DNA from: an uncultured Armatimonadota bacterium
GTDB taxonomy: Bacteria; Armatimonadota; Fimbriimonadia; Fimbriimonadales; Fimbriimonadaceae
NCBI GenBank assembly: GCA_903904815.1
Contig: CAIVDU010000102.1
Location: 1 to 64,000, forward strand
Length of the DNA: 64,000 nt
Reading direction: 5' to 3'
The translations under genes and the position numbers were made by a program. Shown here one piece after another: positions 42,864 to 51,378 of this stretch (its first letter is position 1; the number at the start of each line of letters is the position of its first letter). A model generated the notes under the pieces. It did no database searches, was not told where the DNA came from, and saw only the letters and a program-made list of their open reading frames with translations.

Positions 42864-43240
42864 CTCCGGTAGATCTCACTAGCACCGTTTTTCCCGTCAC
42901 CGTTACCCCCGCCGCCCTCAAACAGGTTCAACGCCTGATCGCAAAGGATGGACGCCCCGATGTGTTCCTACGGGTGGGCGTCAAGGGAGGAGGCTGCAGC
43001 GGTATGGAGTATGTCATGAAGCTCGACACCGTCCGAAAGTCGATCGACCTCGAACTCCAACTCGACGGCGTGACCGTGGTCTGCGACGCCAAGAGCGCCG
43101 GATTCCTCAATGGGTCGACCTTCGACTACACCGGCAATCTGGTGGGTGGTGGTTTCAAGTTCGAAAACCCCAACGCCGCCCGAAGCTGCGGCTGCGGCAC
43201 CAGCTTCACACCCGGAAAGAAGCCAGCTCAGCAGGGTTAG
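42860..43240 (+). CDS. A-type Fe-S carrier (SufA/ErpA/HesB)
   Basis: A 126-residue A-type carrier with VTPAALKQVQRLIAKDG, the first Cys in VGVKGGGCSGMEY, the strand-loop FLNGSTFDYTGNLVGGGFKFENPNA and the C-terminal Cys pair CGCGTSF. It holds or shuttles clusters to apo-enzymes. Last gene of the suf operon, followed by the repeated hairpin at 43290. Confidence 0.95.
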   Translation: MTPVDLTSTVFPVTVTPAALKQVQRLIAKDGRPDVFLRVGVKGGGCSGMEYVMKLDTVRKSIDLELQLDGVTVVCDAKSAGFLNGSTFDYTGNLVGGGFKFENPNAARSCGCGTSFTPGKKPAQQG

Positions 43241-43289
43241 CGGTCGCGGTTCCGGATTACATTCCGCCCTATTCTTGCGTCCATCCGTC

Positions 43290-43315
43290 GGCGGAGAATG
43301 ATTTGTGTCTCCGCC
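43290..43315. repeat. Repeated intergenic hairpin, copy 2
   Basis: GGCGGAGA (43290-43297), a 10-nt loop (atgatttgtg) and TCTCCGCC (43308-43315), 24 of 26 bases identical with 11417-11442. It lies between the ends of the suf operon and csaA, as copy 1 lies between two convergent units. A terminator or REP-like role fits both places. Confidence 0.7.
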
Positions 43316-43396
43316 TTCCGGCTTCCAACTCGGGCCACTTTCACACCACTCCCTGAGGGCTGCAAAAAGACTTCTGAAGAGCTCGAACGAACAGAT

Positions 43397-43732
43397 TCAA
43401 TACAACCTCGTTCCGTTCGGAACCGGATCGCCGGGTTGCGCCAGCACAACTTCCCCGGGCGCTCGGTCAAATCCACAAACCAGGCATTGCGACTCGAATC
43501 CGGCAATTCGCTTGCTCGGGAAATTGATCACTGCCATCACCTGTTTCCCGGGCAACTCGTCAAGCGAATACACCTTCGTGATCTGGGCACTAGAGCGCTT
43601 GACTCCGAACTCACCAAAGTCGATGGTGAGCTTGTAGGCCGGCTTGCGTGCCTCAGGAAACGGCTCGGCCGAGACAATCGTCCCCACACGAATTTCGACT
43701 TTAGCGAAGTCATCCCAGCTCACTTGATCCAT
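43397..43732 (-). CDS. csaA: tRNA-binding domain protein CsaA
   Basis: A 111-residue stand-alone OB-fold EMAP/tRNA-binding domain: FAKVEIRVGTIVSAEPFPEARKPAYKLTIDFGE, SSAQITKVYSLDELPGKQVMAVINFP and FESQCLVCGFD. CsaA acts as a small dimeric tRNA-binding or chaperone-like protein in the cytoplasm. It lies 9 bases downstream of the MFS gene on the same strand. Confidence 0.93.
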   Translation of the reverse strand: MDQVSWDDFAKVEIRVGTIVSAEPFPEARKPAYKLTIDFGEFGVKRSSAQITKVYSLDELPGKQVMAVINFPSKRIAGFESQCLVCGFDRAPGEVVLAQPGDPVPNGTRLY

Positions 43733-43741
43733 CGATCGAGT

Positions 43742-44995
43742 TTAGCCGCCCTCGACCATGTGGCGGCTCTCGTACTGGTCCAGCGCGGGACCTCGGACTC
43801 CATACCAGCCCGCGATCAGCATCGCGCCAAAACCGCCGAGGAGCAGGGAAGCGCGCACGCCCGTGTAGTTCGCCAGAGTAGCCGCTTCGAAGTCGCCCGC
43901 TTGCGGACCGCAGACCTGGAAGATCATTCCGATTCCCGAGAGGCGCCCTCGAAGGGTGTCGGGAATCGCGAGTTGGCGAATGGTCTGACGGAGTACCGTG
44001 CTGATCATGTCGGCCGCGCCCGTGCATGCTAGGAACAACATGGCGCACCAAAGGTTGGGACTGATCCCGAACAGCACCGTTGCCAGACCATAAGCGGTGA
44101 TCATGAGGATGACCCAGCGCCCCTGTCGGCGAATCGTCGGGATCCAAGCAAGCACGCTCGACGCCACCATCGCTCCAAACCCAGCCGAGGCGGCTAAGTA
44201 GCCGTATCCTCGCGCATCGAGATGCAACTCCACGCGGGCAAAGGCGGGCAGAAGTGCCACTGCGCCCGCGAAGAACGTGCCCCAGAAGTCGATCCACATC
44301 GCGTTCGCCAGCACCTTCGTCGACCGCAGAAACTGGATTCCCTCCCCGATGCTGTGGAACACCTCTCGTGCAGAAGTTGACCGCACCGAGGTCGGCGTAT
44401 ACGACGGCTGAAGAAGGACGACCCCGATGACCGCGCCGTAAGAAATCGCATTGAGCGCGTAACAAGCGAACGTTCCGTGAACCGGCCCCAGACTGGCGAT
44501 GAGAATCCCGGTGAGTGCCGGCCCTAGCACCTCACCGAGACGCCATTGAATCCCGTTAATGCTGGCCGCATTTGGATAGTGCTCGGAAGGTACCAGGTTG
44601 GGAACAATCGCCTGTCTCACGGGACCATCAAATGCCCGAGCGGTCGCGTCGAGCACGATAAAGACGTAGATCACGGGCGGGCTAATCAGCCCTAGAATGG
44701 TGACGATGGCCAACCCCGCCGCCGATAGCGCCATGCCGGTTTGGGTGAGGATCAGCACTTTACGCCGGTCGAACTGATCGGCCACTACTCCGCCAAATAG
44801 CCCCAGCCCAATGAGCGGCACGATGCGAATCAAACCGACATAGCCGACCGAGAGGGTGGAGTGAGTCAGATGGTCCAAATGCCAAAAGATCGCCCAGGCC
44901 TGTAACTGGCCTCCGATGTTGGAGACAAACGCACCCAAGACCCAGTTTCGGAAGTGCCGATGCCGGAGTGCCGGTAACCGGTCACCAATCTCCAC
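43742..44995 (-). CDS. MFS transporter (EntS/DHA3-type exporter)
   Basis: A 417-residue, 12-helix major facilitator with RHFRNWVLGAFVSNIGGQLQ at the start and GVVADQFDRRKVLILTQ as the loop 2-3 signature. The PSEHYPNAASINGIQWRLGEVLGPALTGIL stretch is typical of the DHA3/EntS branch of drug and siderophore exporters. GTG 44995 is the start; TACACT on the minus strand ends about 5 nt before it. Substrate unknown. Confidence 0.88.
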   Translation of the reverse strand: MEIGDRLPALRHRHFRNWVLGAFVSNIGGQLQAWAIFWHLDHLTHSTLSVGYVGLIRIVPLIGLGLFGGVVADQFDRRKVLILTQTGMALSAAGLAIVTILGLISPPVIYVFIVLDATARAFDGPVRQAIVPNLVPSEHYPNAASINGIQWRLGEVLGPALTGILIASLGPVHGTFACYALNAISYGAVIGVVLLQPSYTPTSVRSTSAREVFHSIGEGIQFLRSTKVLANAMWIDFWGTFFAGAVALLPAFARVELHLDARGYGYLAASAGFGAMVASSVLAWIPTIRRQGRWVILMITAYGLATVLFGISPNLWCAMLFLACTGAADMISTVLRQTIRQLAIPDTLRGRLSGIGMIFQVCGPQAGDFEAATLANYTGVRASLLLGGFGAMLIAGWYGVRGPALDQYESRHMVEGG

Positions 44996-45310
44996 ACCTT
45001 AGTGTAGACGGCTTCACGACTCCGGAAGAAGAAGGCAGTGAAATTGCGGTGTCTCGGTTTGTCGTGACACCGTCGAAACCCCGGGGTGGAAACCGAGAGG
45101 GTGAGCTACTACGGGAGGGCTTGTCGTTACGCAAATCTCCAGGCCGTATTAACGTGCGACTCTGGGACTAGATTGTATATTGGGCCCTCTCCATCAGCGA
45201 AGCCTCCGGATCCCGGGGTTGTGGCCAGAAGAGGCCCATGAAAGTCCAAATTCTGGCGTAGATAGCGATATCATCAATGCGAGCGATTAACTCGCCGGAG
45301 CTGGCTAACC
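44996..45310. other. Intergenic region with possible structured RNA
   Basis: 315 bases without a convincing gene. CGGTGTC (45047-45053) can pair with GACACCG (45066-45072), while CTCGGTTT (45053-45060) can pair with AAACCGAG (45090-45097). The two stems compete for the same stretch. No known RNA class was recognised, and the next gene starts over 200 bases later. Confidence 0.35.
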
Positions 45311-45595
45311 TTGAGCTTTGACATCCCCCTTCACCTCCAGACGAATACGCCGGAAGCTCGCTTGATTGAGGCGATCGTGAACCGCGATCAGGTGTCACCT
45401 GCTGAGGCAGTCCGAACCGCCCTTCGCGAGTACGCTGCCGACCGCCAAAACGCTCCAAACTCCTCCTTTCCCGCCAAAAAGCCGGGCGAATTGCTATTTG
45501 GTCTATTTTCAGACACCCCGGAACTTATTCACCAGATATCGCTCGAATCAGTAGCGTCGAGAAATGCCGAACGGGTGAAAGAATTCGGTGATTAG
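45311..45595 (+). CDS. Antitoxin of a VapBC-type pair
   Basis: A 94-residue protein with a ribbon-helix-helix-like early part (ARLIEAIVNRDQVSPAEAVRTALREYAA), then a flexible stretch ending in acidic residues. It overlaps the PIN toxin gene by 8 nt, the standard layout for an antitoxin. TTG 45311 is the only start near; GGAG lies 10 bases before it. The exact antitoxin family is not certain. Confidence 0.75.
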   Translation: MSFDIPLHLQTNTPEARLIEAIVNRDQVSPAEAVRTALREYAADRQNAPNSSFPAKKPGELLFGLFSDTPELIHQISLESVASRNAERVKEFGD

Positions 45596-46019
45596 GGCCA
45601 TTGTCGATACGGACATTCTCTCTGAGATTCTAAGCGCCCGGGATCCGAGGGTAATCCAGAATGCTTCGAATTACGTAGCCGAGCACAACGTCATAACATT
45701 TACGAGCGTGACCCTGTACGAAATTGTCACTGGATTAGAGAAGAGTCAAGCCGCAGCCAAGCTCAATAGAACTCGCCAGATGCTCGCGCAAAATGAGGAG
45801 ATCGTTCCCGACTCAGAGGATTACTACTTGGCGGGAAAGATTCTCGGGACACTCCGCAGGTTAGGCCGCGAAGTTGGTTATTCGGATCCTTTGATCGGTG
45901 GGTGCGCAATTCGAAGGGATCTGTCCGTAGTAACCGGGAATCAGCGCCACTTCCAATATGTGCGCGATGCAGGATTTGGCGTCACTCTAGAGAATTGGCG
46001 TGACGAACTCTCTCAATAA
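45588..46019 (+). CDS. vapC: PIN-domain toxin (VapC)
   Basis: A 143-residue PIN nuclease. RAIVDTDILSEIL gives the first Asp ligands (7 and 9), SVTLYEIVTGLEK the Glu, and GYSDPLIGGCAIRRDLSVVTGNQRHF the last Asp and the conserved N/R-HF. VapC toxins cut tRNA or rRNA. GTG 45588, inside the antitoxin gene's end. Confidence 0.92.
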   Translation: MIRAIVDTDILSEILSARDPRVIQNASNYVAEHNVITFTSVTLYEIVTGLEKSQAAAKLNRTRQMLAQNEEIVPDSEDYYLAGKILGTLRRLGREVGYSDPLIGGCAIRRDLSVVTGNQRHFQYVRDAGFGVTLENWRDELSQ

Positions 46020-46055
46020 CCATCTTCGCGAAGACTTTGGACCGGGCACCCTCTT

Positions 46056-46421
46056 GTGACGCGTCTTCGACAGGCGGCTCTAGCTACATTCGGTCTCGTG
46101 GTGGTCGGTGTCGCCCTGGACTGTCGTGCTATGTCAGTTCAAATCGAGTCAACTCGAAAGGCCGTTAAGTCCGTGTACGACGCAGAGGTGTGCGGAACTG
46201 CAATTCCCAAGGACATACCTCAGCGTCTTAAGAACGACTTGGCTAAGACAAGGTCGGAACTCGGTAAGGTCGATTCGTTTCGGCTAGGCATCAGTGGAAT
46301 CGACGAAGGGCTCACCGTCTCACACACGGAGGTATTTACCATGCGTGGGGGCCACGCCTACCGCGAGATGGTATTGGGCTACCCGACGCCCACTCTAGAA
46401 AATGTTGTGAACAACCCCTGA
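46056..46421 (+). CDS. Small exported protein of unknown function
   Basis: A 121-residue protein with one N-terminal hydrophobic segment (AALATFGLVVVGVALDC) followed by a soluble, charged part (IESTRKAVKSVYDAEVCGT). It could be a lipoprotein-like or signal-anchored protein; VALDC is a poor lipobox. GTG start at 46056. It follows the VapBC pair on the same strand. Function unknown. Confidence 0.55.
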   Translation: MTRLRQAALATFGLVVVGVALDCRAMSVQIESTRKAVKSVYDAEVCGTAIPKDIPQRLKNDLAKTRSELGKVDSFRLGISGIDEGLTVSHTEVFTMRGGHAYREMVLGYPTPTLENVVNNP

Positions 46422-46738
46422 CGGCTTGTCATTATCAACATATCGAGGTCTCATTGAACCTGCGATTCAACGACTTCATCGTGAACGGTTCCCTCCACAT
46501 CAGCGAAGCGGTGCGATGAGGAGGGCAGGGAGGGGGAACTCAGTCCATCCTGCGTCGCAAGAGCGACTCCAAATTGAGTCTGGTGCTGAAATGACAGATG
46601 TGGGTAATGACAAGCCAGGACGGGTTGTGGCCTCTACGACCCATTAATAGTCCGCTGAAATCACGGCCTCATCGAACCCAAAAGCCTCAATACTTGAAAA
46701 AGGGCGTTAAGCTGACCTTAACCATCGGGGGATACGCC
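46422..46738. other. Intergenic region, no supported gene
   Basis: 317 bases. One frame (46426-46647) is open but its residue make-up is not protein-like. A purine-rich patch (gatgaggagggcagggaggggg) near 46516 is the only notable feature. This may be decayed coding sequence. Confidence 0.4.
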
Positions 46739-47185
46739 ATGAAACCAACGAAGACCGCATGGTCCACGCAAGGCAACTTCGACTCGCCGGAAAGTCTCCC
46801 TTTCTGGTTGCTCGTGTGTGCCCTCTGCTGGCTTCCGGCCGCTGTCTTGCTCTACCTGAACACCCAAACGGGAAATCCAAACGATGGCCAGCTAGGCCTG
46901 TTCGCGTTTCCAATTGTCTTGTTTGTGGTTGGAGTACTCCCACTCTGCCTCGTTGCCGCCACCGTAGCCCTCATCGTCGGTCTGCGCACGAGATGCACGT
47001 TGCTATGCTCCGTCGCCCTTTTATCTTTATTTGCGACCGGGTCGACCGTTGGTTATATGTACGTTCAATGCACAAGCCAGCCGCTAACCTTCCAGGCTGT
47101 TTCGAGTCCGCTCAATGCCAGCCGTACGGTGGTCCAGGTTAGAATCGCCCATCCGTGTAACTCGCACCCACGCCAAATCGTCTAG
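46739..47185 (+). CDS. Membrane protein of unknown function (three or four helices)
   Basis: A 148-residue protein with hydrophobic segments LPFWLLVCALCWLPAAVLLYL, LFAFPIVLFVVGVLPLCLVA, VALIVGLRTRC and LLCSVALLSLFATGSTVGYM. ATG 46739 follows GGGGGA by 7 bases. The next gene starts 8 bases later on the same strand, so the two probably share a transcript. No family recognised. Confidence 0.6.
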   Translation: MKPTKTAWSTQGNFDSPESLPFWLLVCALCWLPAAVLLYLNTQTGNPNDGQLGLFAFPIVLFVVGVLPLCLVAATVALIVGLRTRCTLLCSVALLSLFATGSTVGYMYVQCTSQPLTFQAVSSPLNASRTVVQVRIAHPCNSHPRQIV

Positions 47186-47193
47186 CGTTACGA

Positions 47194-48135
47194 ATGCTGG
47201 CGTTCGTCGCGACCTACACGCTCATGAACCTTAAGGAGCCTCCGGCTGGGCCGGTGTTTCTGAACAACAACGACGTGGTCGCCGGGATGTTCTACAAATG
47301 GAGCCGGCCCGTAGCGCCTGAGATCTGGAGCAACGGGCGATGGCTGGAACTCCCGCCACAAGCCAAAGGCATTGCGGGACTAAACAATCGAGACGAAGTT
47401 GCCATCTATGGCCGGGAGGGCTGGGGGATTTGGTCCCACGGCGGATTGAACCTCTGTCGGGCACCCAAAAGCCCAACTGTGAACCCTCCCAGAGGGGAAC
47501 CTGTCGGCATCGACGACCAGGGTCACATCCTTGGGGCGGAAGACGGGGTCGAAGGTTTGTTCCGGATCTCTTCCTGGCCGCCTCGAAGCGAACGAGATTA
47601 CGGACTTCCTCGCCCGGTGATCCTCGGCCCTGACGGAACCTGGGTCGGAGTCCACCCTTCCGGCAGAATGCTTCCAAGGCGGGACAAACCCACGACCTTC
47701 TTCATCGATCACGGAAAACAGGTCGCAATCGGTACGGGAGGGATGATCATCGCGGCAGCCGCCATAAGCGCGAGCCACATCGTGGTTGGAACCTACATGA
47801 CCTGGTCCGATACCCCTGCCCACTGGCGCAGACCGTTCGTCTGGAAAGACGGGACTCTTACAACGCTCCCCCTTCCGAACGGAGCCCGTGAGGGACAGGC
47901 TAAGTCGGTGAACGTAAACGGAGACGTGGTCGGCGAAGTCGACAACCGAGCCGTCTTGTGGAGCAAGGGAAAAATAACTTACCTCGACGACCTAGTGAGC
48001 CCAGGAACGTCGTTCGAATTCGGCGAAGCCTTCGCCATCAACGACCACGGCGATATTCTCGCCTCCGCGAGCCCGAAAGCCACCCACTGGCCCTCGACGT
48101 TGATGCTGCTCAAGGCGAACCGTAGCCAGGCGTGA
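47194..48135 (+). CDS. HAF-repeat-like protein
   Basis: A 313-residue beta-propeller-type protein made of repeats such as AFAINDHGDILASAS, SVNVNGDVVGEVDNRAVLWSKG and GIDDQGHILGAED, in which 'xNxxGxVVGxxxxxAxLW' units recur. This is the HAF (probable extracellular) repeat pattern. N-terminal sequence (MLAFVATYTLMNL) could be a short anchor. Function unknown; the repeats may be periplasmic. Confidence 0.65.
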   Translation: MLAFVATYTLMNLKEPPAGPVFLNNNDVVAGMFYKWSRPVAPEIWSNGRWLELPPQAKGIAGLNNRDEVAIYGREGWGIWSHGGLNLCRAPKSPTVNPPRGEPVGIDDQGHILGAEDGVEGLFRISSWPPRSERDYGLPRPVILGPDGTWVGVHPSGRMLPRRDKPTTFFIDHGKQVAIGTGGMIIAAAAISASHIVVGTYMTWSDTPAHWRRPFVWKDGTLTTLPLPNGAREGQAKSVNVNGDVVGEVDNRAVLWSKGKITYLDDLVSPGTSFEFGEAFAINDHGDILASASPKATHWPSTLMLLKANRSQA

Positions 48136-48209
48136 TTCTCTGTGGCGTGCGGCGGCCTGGAGAGTCTTGCATTGGTTGCCTTAGAAAATTTTCAAAGGTT
48201 GCATTTTTT

Positions 48210-48237
48210 GGAGTGCGGTGATTTTTCTCAGCACTCC
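48210..48237. repeat. Palindromic intergenic element (GGAGTGC...GCACTCC), short form
   Basis: GGAGTGC (48210-48216) and GCACTCC (48231-48237) with a 14-nt loop, preceded by T6. The outer ends match those of the 98-bp element at 22182-22279. It lies between two convergent genes, where it may act as a terminator. Confidence 0.55.
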
Positions 48238-48245
48238 GATAATTT

Positions 48246-50711
48246 CTACTTGCCCTTCGTATTGATCTTGATAACCGCATCCTTTAGGCCAGGTGACCTC
48301 GCGATGAGGGTGATCTCCCCGGGGGTGCCGGTGGATTGGACGATGATCTGAGCGAGGCCGTTAAAGAGGGAGCGCTTCCAAACTCCGTCGACCGACTTGT
48401 CTGCCTCATGGGAGACCGGGTCTCCGTTGCCGACACCGATGATCCGGCCGGGGCCAGAGATTTCGAAGGTCACCGGAAGGTTGGCGGTGGCGATGGCACG
48501 GGCGTCCGAGTCGAGGGCTGAGACGGTGACGACCGACACGTCAGCGGCATCGGCGGAGATCTCCGAGCGATCTGGAGTGAGTTGCACAGAGACTGGATCT
48601 CCGGTGGTCTCGACCTTGTCGGTCAGGGCCTCTTTTCCGCCGGTGTATCCACGAGCGACAAGGGTCCCCGGAGCATACGACACCTTCCACTCCAGGTGGC
48701 CGTTCTTGGGCATCGACTTTCTTCCGAGGCTGGCGCCGTTCAGGAACAGCTCCACTTCGTCGGAGTTGCTATGGACCCAGACGTCAATCGGCTGACCTTC
48801 TTTTCCTTTCCAGTTCCAATGAGGAAATAGATGGAGAACCGGCTTCCCTGACCACCACGCCTGATAATAGTAGAAGTTATCCTTGGGAAACCCACACAAG
48901 TCCAGAATTCCGAACTGAGAGCAGATGTTTGGCCAGCCGAACGGCGTCGGTTCTCCGCGGTAGTCGAATCCAGTCCACTGGAACTGGCCGGCGACGTAGG
49001 GGCGGGCTGCGTAGTGCTGCCACGAGTCACTCGCCGTGGTAGCCCAACTCGGCGCATTGACGTCGTAAGCGGTGATATGGCCATTCTCTTTGTTGTGGTC
49101 GTAGACTCCACGGGTCGAGATGGTGGATCCATCTTCAGTTGCCACCGAGGGCTTGTTGGGAAACTTCGCGTGGTAGCGATCGTTGCCAGTGTCTCGGCCA
49201 TCGCCATGGGTGTAGTAGTTGAATCCCATCACGTCGATGGTCGTTGACGTTCCATTGCCCCATCCACCGCTGATCGCTACGGTTGAAAGACGGGTGGGAT
49301 CGAGAGACTTGGCGAACGCCTGCATGGTCGCGGTGATACGGGCGCCTCGTTCGTTGCCTTCGATGCTCCACTCCTCGTTTCCGAGGGACCAGACGAAAAC
49401 GGACGGGTGGTTGCGGTCTCGAAGGATCAGCCGCTTAAGGTTATTCAATTCTTGGGGATTGATTCCGGTCTCGCGGTTCTCGTCCATCACGAGGATGCCG
49501 AGGCGGTCACAGGCGTCCAAAAGCTGAGGAGAGGGCGCGTTGTGGCTCGTCCGGATCGCGTTGACTCCCATCTTCTGGAGCTGCTTCAGGCGCCAAACAT
49601 CCAGGGCATCGGGAAGCGCCGTCCCTACTCCGGCATGATCGATATGGTCACAGACACCCTTCAGTTGCACTCGTTTGCCGTTCAGGAAGAAACCTTTTTC
49701 GGCATCCCAGTGAAGGGTGCGAATGCCGAATGGGGTTTCATAACGGTCGACTTCTTTGCCCGATTGGGATACCGTAGTGACGAGCTTGTACAGTGATGGC
49801 GTTTCGATCGACCAGAGTTGGGCTCGGGCAACCTTGAGGGACGCAGGGATTTCGAGGGTTCCCCCAGGGCCTACATCGAAAGACTTGGAGTGGCTCGTGG
49901 CGACCGAGTTTCCTTCTGGGCTGAGGACCGTTTGCGACACTTCGAACCGTGCGGGAGCATCGGCGTCGTTCTGGACCGTAGATTGAACGTCGACCTTTGC
50001 CGACGAGTGATCGACAGTCGTCGCGACATACGTGCCCCAACGGGCGATGTGGACAGGCGCGGTTTTGGTGAGCCAGACGTGGCGGTAGATGCCCCCACCT
50101 TCGTAGAACCAACCTTCTTCCAGAGAGGCATCCACACGCACGGCGATGGTGTTTTTGCCACCGAAGTTCACGTAGTCGGAGATGTCGTAGCCGAAGCCGT
50201 TGTAGCCGCTCGACTCGCGACCGAGGTAGAAGCCGTTGACCCACACTTGGGAGTCACGGAAAGCGCCATCGAAGTCGATGGCTATTCGCTTGCCCTTATC
50301 GGTGGCAGGAAGGGAAAAGGTCTTTCGGTACCACCCCACGCTCACCTCGGGAAAGTTCTTGCCGACCGCTTTGTATCCGTGGCTGCCGCTTCCCTTCTCA
50401 CTAAACGGAAGTTCCACGACCCAATCGTGGGGGAGATCAACCTGCCGCCAACCCGAGTCATCGAATCGGTCATTGGCCGCACCGTTTGCGGTGCCCGCCT
50501 TGGCGAAATAGCTAAAGGTAGAGCCAACTGGATCGGGATCAAAGTCTCGCTTGGGATCGGTAGCATGGCCAAAAGCAAAACGCCAGTCGGAATCCATCAA
50601 TATCCGCTCTCGCGTTTGCGGGGTTGAAGTTTGGTGAGCCGTACACACGGAACTCGCGAGCGACAGAACGAAGAGTGCGGCGAGGTGACAAGGAAAGGTA
50701 AGAATTTTCAA
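48246..50711 (-). CDS. Beta-galactosidase, glycoside hydrolase family 2, exported
   Basis: An 821-residue GH2 enzyme with signal peptide (HLAALFVLSLASSVCTA). Order: sugar-binding jelly roll (about 40-210), Ig-like domain, TIM barrel with the acid/base Glu in SLGNEEWS and the nucleophile Glu in SVATEDGS, then DUF4982 (LHLFPHWNWKGKEGQ) and a last Ig-like domain. In the same locus as GH74 and GH31 it probably removes galactose from xyloglucan side chains (inference). TTG 50711 follows AGAGA by about 9 bases. Last gene of a four-gene unit. Confidence 0.92.
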   Translation of the reverse strand: MKILTFPCHLAALFVLSLASSVCTAHQTSTPQTRERILMDSDWRFAFGHATDPKRDFDPDPVGSTFSYFAKAGTANGAANDRFDDSGWRQVDLPHDWVVELPFSEKGSGSHGYKAVGKNFPEVSVGWYRKTFSLPATDKGKRIAIDFDGAFRDSQVWVNGFYLGRESSGYNGFGYDISDYVNFGGKNTIAVRVDASLEEGWFYEGGGIYRHVWLTKTAPVHIARWGTYVATTVDHSSAKVDVQSTVQNDADAPARFEVSQTVLSPEGNSVATSHSKSFDVGPGGTLEIPASLKVARAQLWSIETPSLYKLVTTVSQSGKEVDRYETPFGIRTLHWDAEKGFFLNGKRVQLKGVCDHIDHAGVGTALPDALDVWRLKQLQKMGVNAIRTSHNAPSPQLLDACDRLGILVMDENRETGINPQELNNLKRLILRDRNHPSVFVWSLGNEEWSIEGNERGARITATMQAFAKSLDPTRLSTVAISGGWGNGTSTTIDVMGFNYYTHGDGRDTGNDRYHAKFPNKPSVATEDGSTISTRGVYDHNKENGHITAYDVNAPSWATTASDSWQHYAARPYVAGQFQWTGFDYRGEPTPFGWPNICSQFGILDLCGFPKDNFYYYQAWWSGKPVLHLFPHWNWKGKEGQPIDVWVHSNSDEVELFLNGASLGRKSMPKNGHLEWKVSYAPGTLVARGYTGGKEALTDKVETTGDPVSVQLTPDRSEISADAADVSVVTVSALDSDARAIATANLPVTFEISGPGRIIGVGNGDPVSHEADKSVDGVWKRSLFNGLAQIIVQSTGTPGEITLIARSPGLKDAVIKINTKGK

Positions 50712-50730
50712 GAATCGGATCTCTTTGGAA

Positions 50731-51156
50731 TTATGATTTCAGGCGGGTAAAGGTGTCGGGGATCTTTGCGTAGGGAGGCTTCAATTCTAAGACGTTACCG
50801 GCTTGTTTCACCACATAGCCCATTTTAAAGTCGATTCCTCGTGCGCCCTTTAGGAATAGGGTGGCCGAATCGGCGGACCAACGACCCTTTTCGTCGCCGG
50901 TGCTTCTCTTTGGAGGTTGACCGGGACCAGCCGGCTCAAGACGATCATAGTGAAAGGTGTAGGAGCCATCCGAATCAAACCGGTAGGTTCCGTCGCGGAA
51001 CTTCCAAACGGCCACTAAATCTTTGACGATCTTTCCCGACGAAAGATCGACATGAGACGCCGCCTTCGCGGGCGGCGCCTCATCTTCCATCGAGTCGCGG
51101 CAACCCGCGATCGAGCACCCTAATAAGGCACAGAGAATGAGTGATTTGCTAACCAC
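50731..51156 (-). CDS. Lipoprotein of unknown function
   Basis: A 141-residue protein with a lipobox-type start (SLILCALLGCSIAGC, Cys at about 19). The body has LVAVWKFRDGTYRFDSDGSYTF and GRWSADSATLFLKG, the pattern of small lipocalin-like or DUF-type sensor folds. GTG 51156 overlaps the end of the preceding small lipoprotein gene by 8 nt. It is encoded 19 bases before the GH2 gene. Confidence 0.7.
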   Translation of the reverse strand: MVSKSLILCALLGCSIAGCRDSMEDEAPPAKAASHVDLSSGKIVKDLVAVWKFRDGTYRFDSDGSYTFHYDRLEPAGPGQPPKRSTGDEKGRWSADSATLFLKGARGIDFKMGYVVKQAGNVLELKPPYAKIPDTFTRLKS

Positions 51157-51370
51157 CCGTCGTACCCGCAGGTGGCTGATTGTGGATCGATCGGGCTCCG
51201 TTCATTGACTTCATCGCCTGCTCGTATCCTGCCTTTTGCTCGGGCGTCATCTTGTCTACGTCCGCCTGAGTTACCGGCTTTGCCGGCGGCACACTGGCCC
51301 CGGGATCGCTACTTCCGCACCCCGTCGCCACGAGGGCGACGAGGAGCAGCGTGATGTTTGGCTTTTTCAT
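51149..51370 (-). CDS. Small lipoprotein
   Basis: A 73-residue lipoprotein. MKKPNITLLLVALVATGC gives a clear lipobox with Cys 18, then GSSDPGAS and a helical part (TQADVDKMTPEQKAGYEQAM). The same helical pattern occurs in small lipoproteins next to DUF1559 genes elsewhere (recalled, not checked). ATG 51370 is chosen over an upstream in-frame ATG because it starts the signal peptide and lies 8 bases after the pseudopilin gene. Confidence 0.75.
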   Translation of the reverse strand: MKKPNITLLLVALVATGCGSSDPGASVPPAKPVTQADVDKMTPEQKAGYEQAMKSMNGARSIHNQPPAGTTGG

Positions 51371-51378
51371 TGTTGAAT

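Noticed and set aside
45019-45045. Resemblance to the SRP RNA loop (CTCCGGAAGAAGAAGGCAG)
   Set aside because: The invariant GGAAGCAGCC loop and its pairing partners are missing, and no flanking stem of the right length is present.
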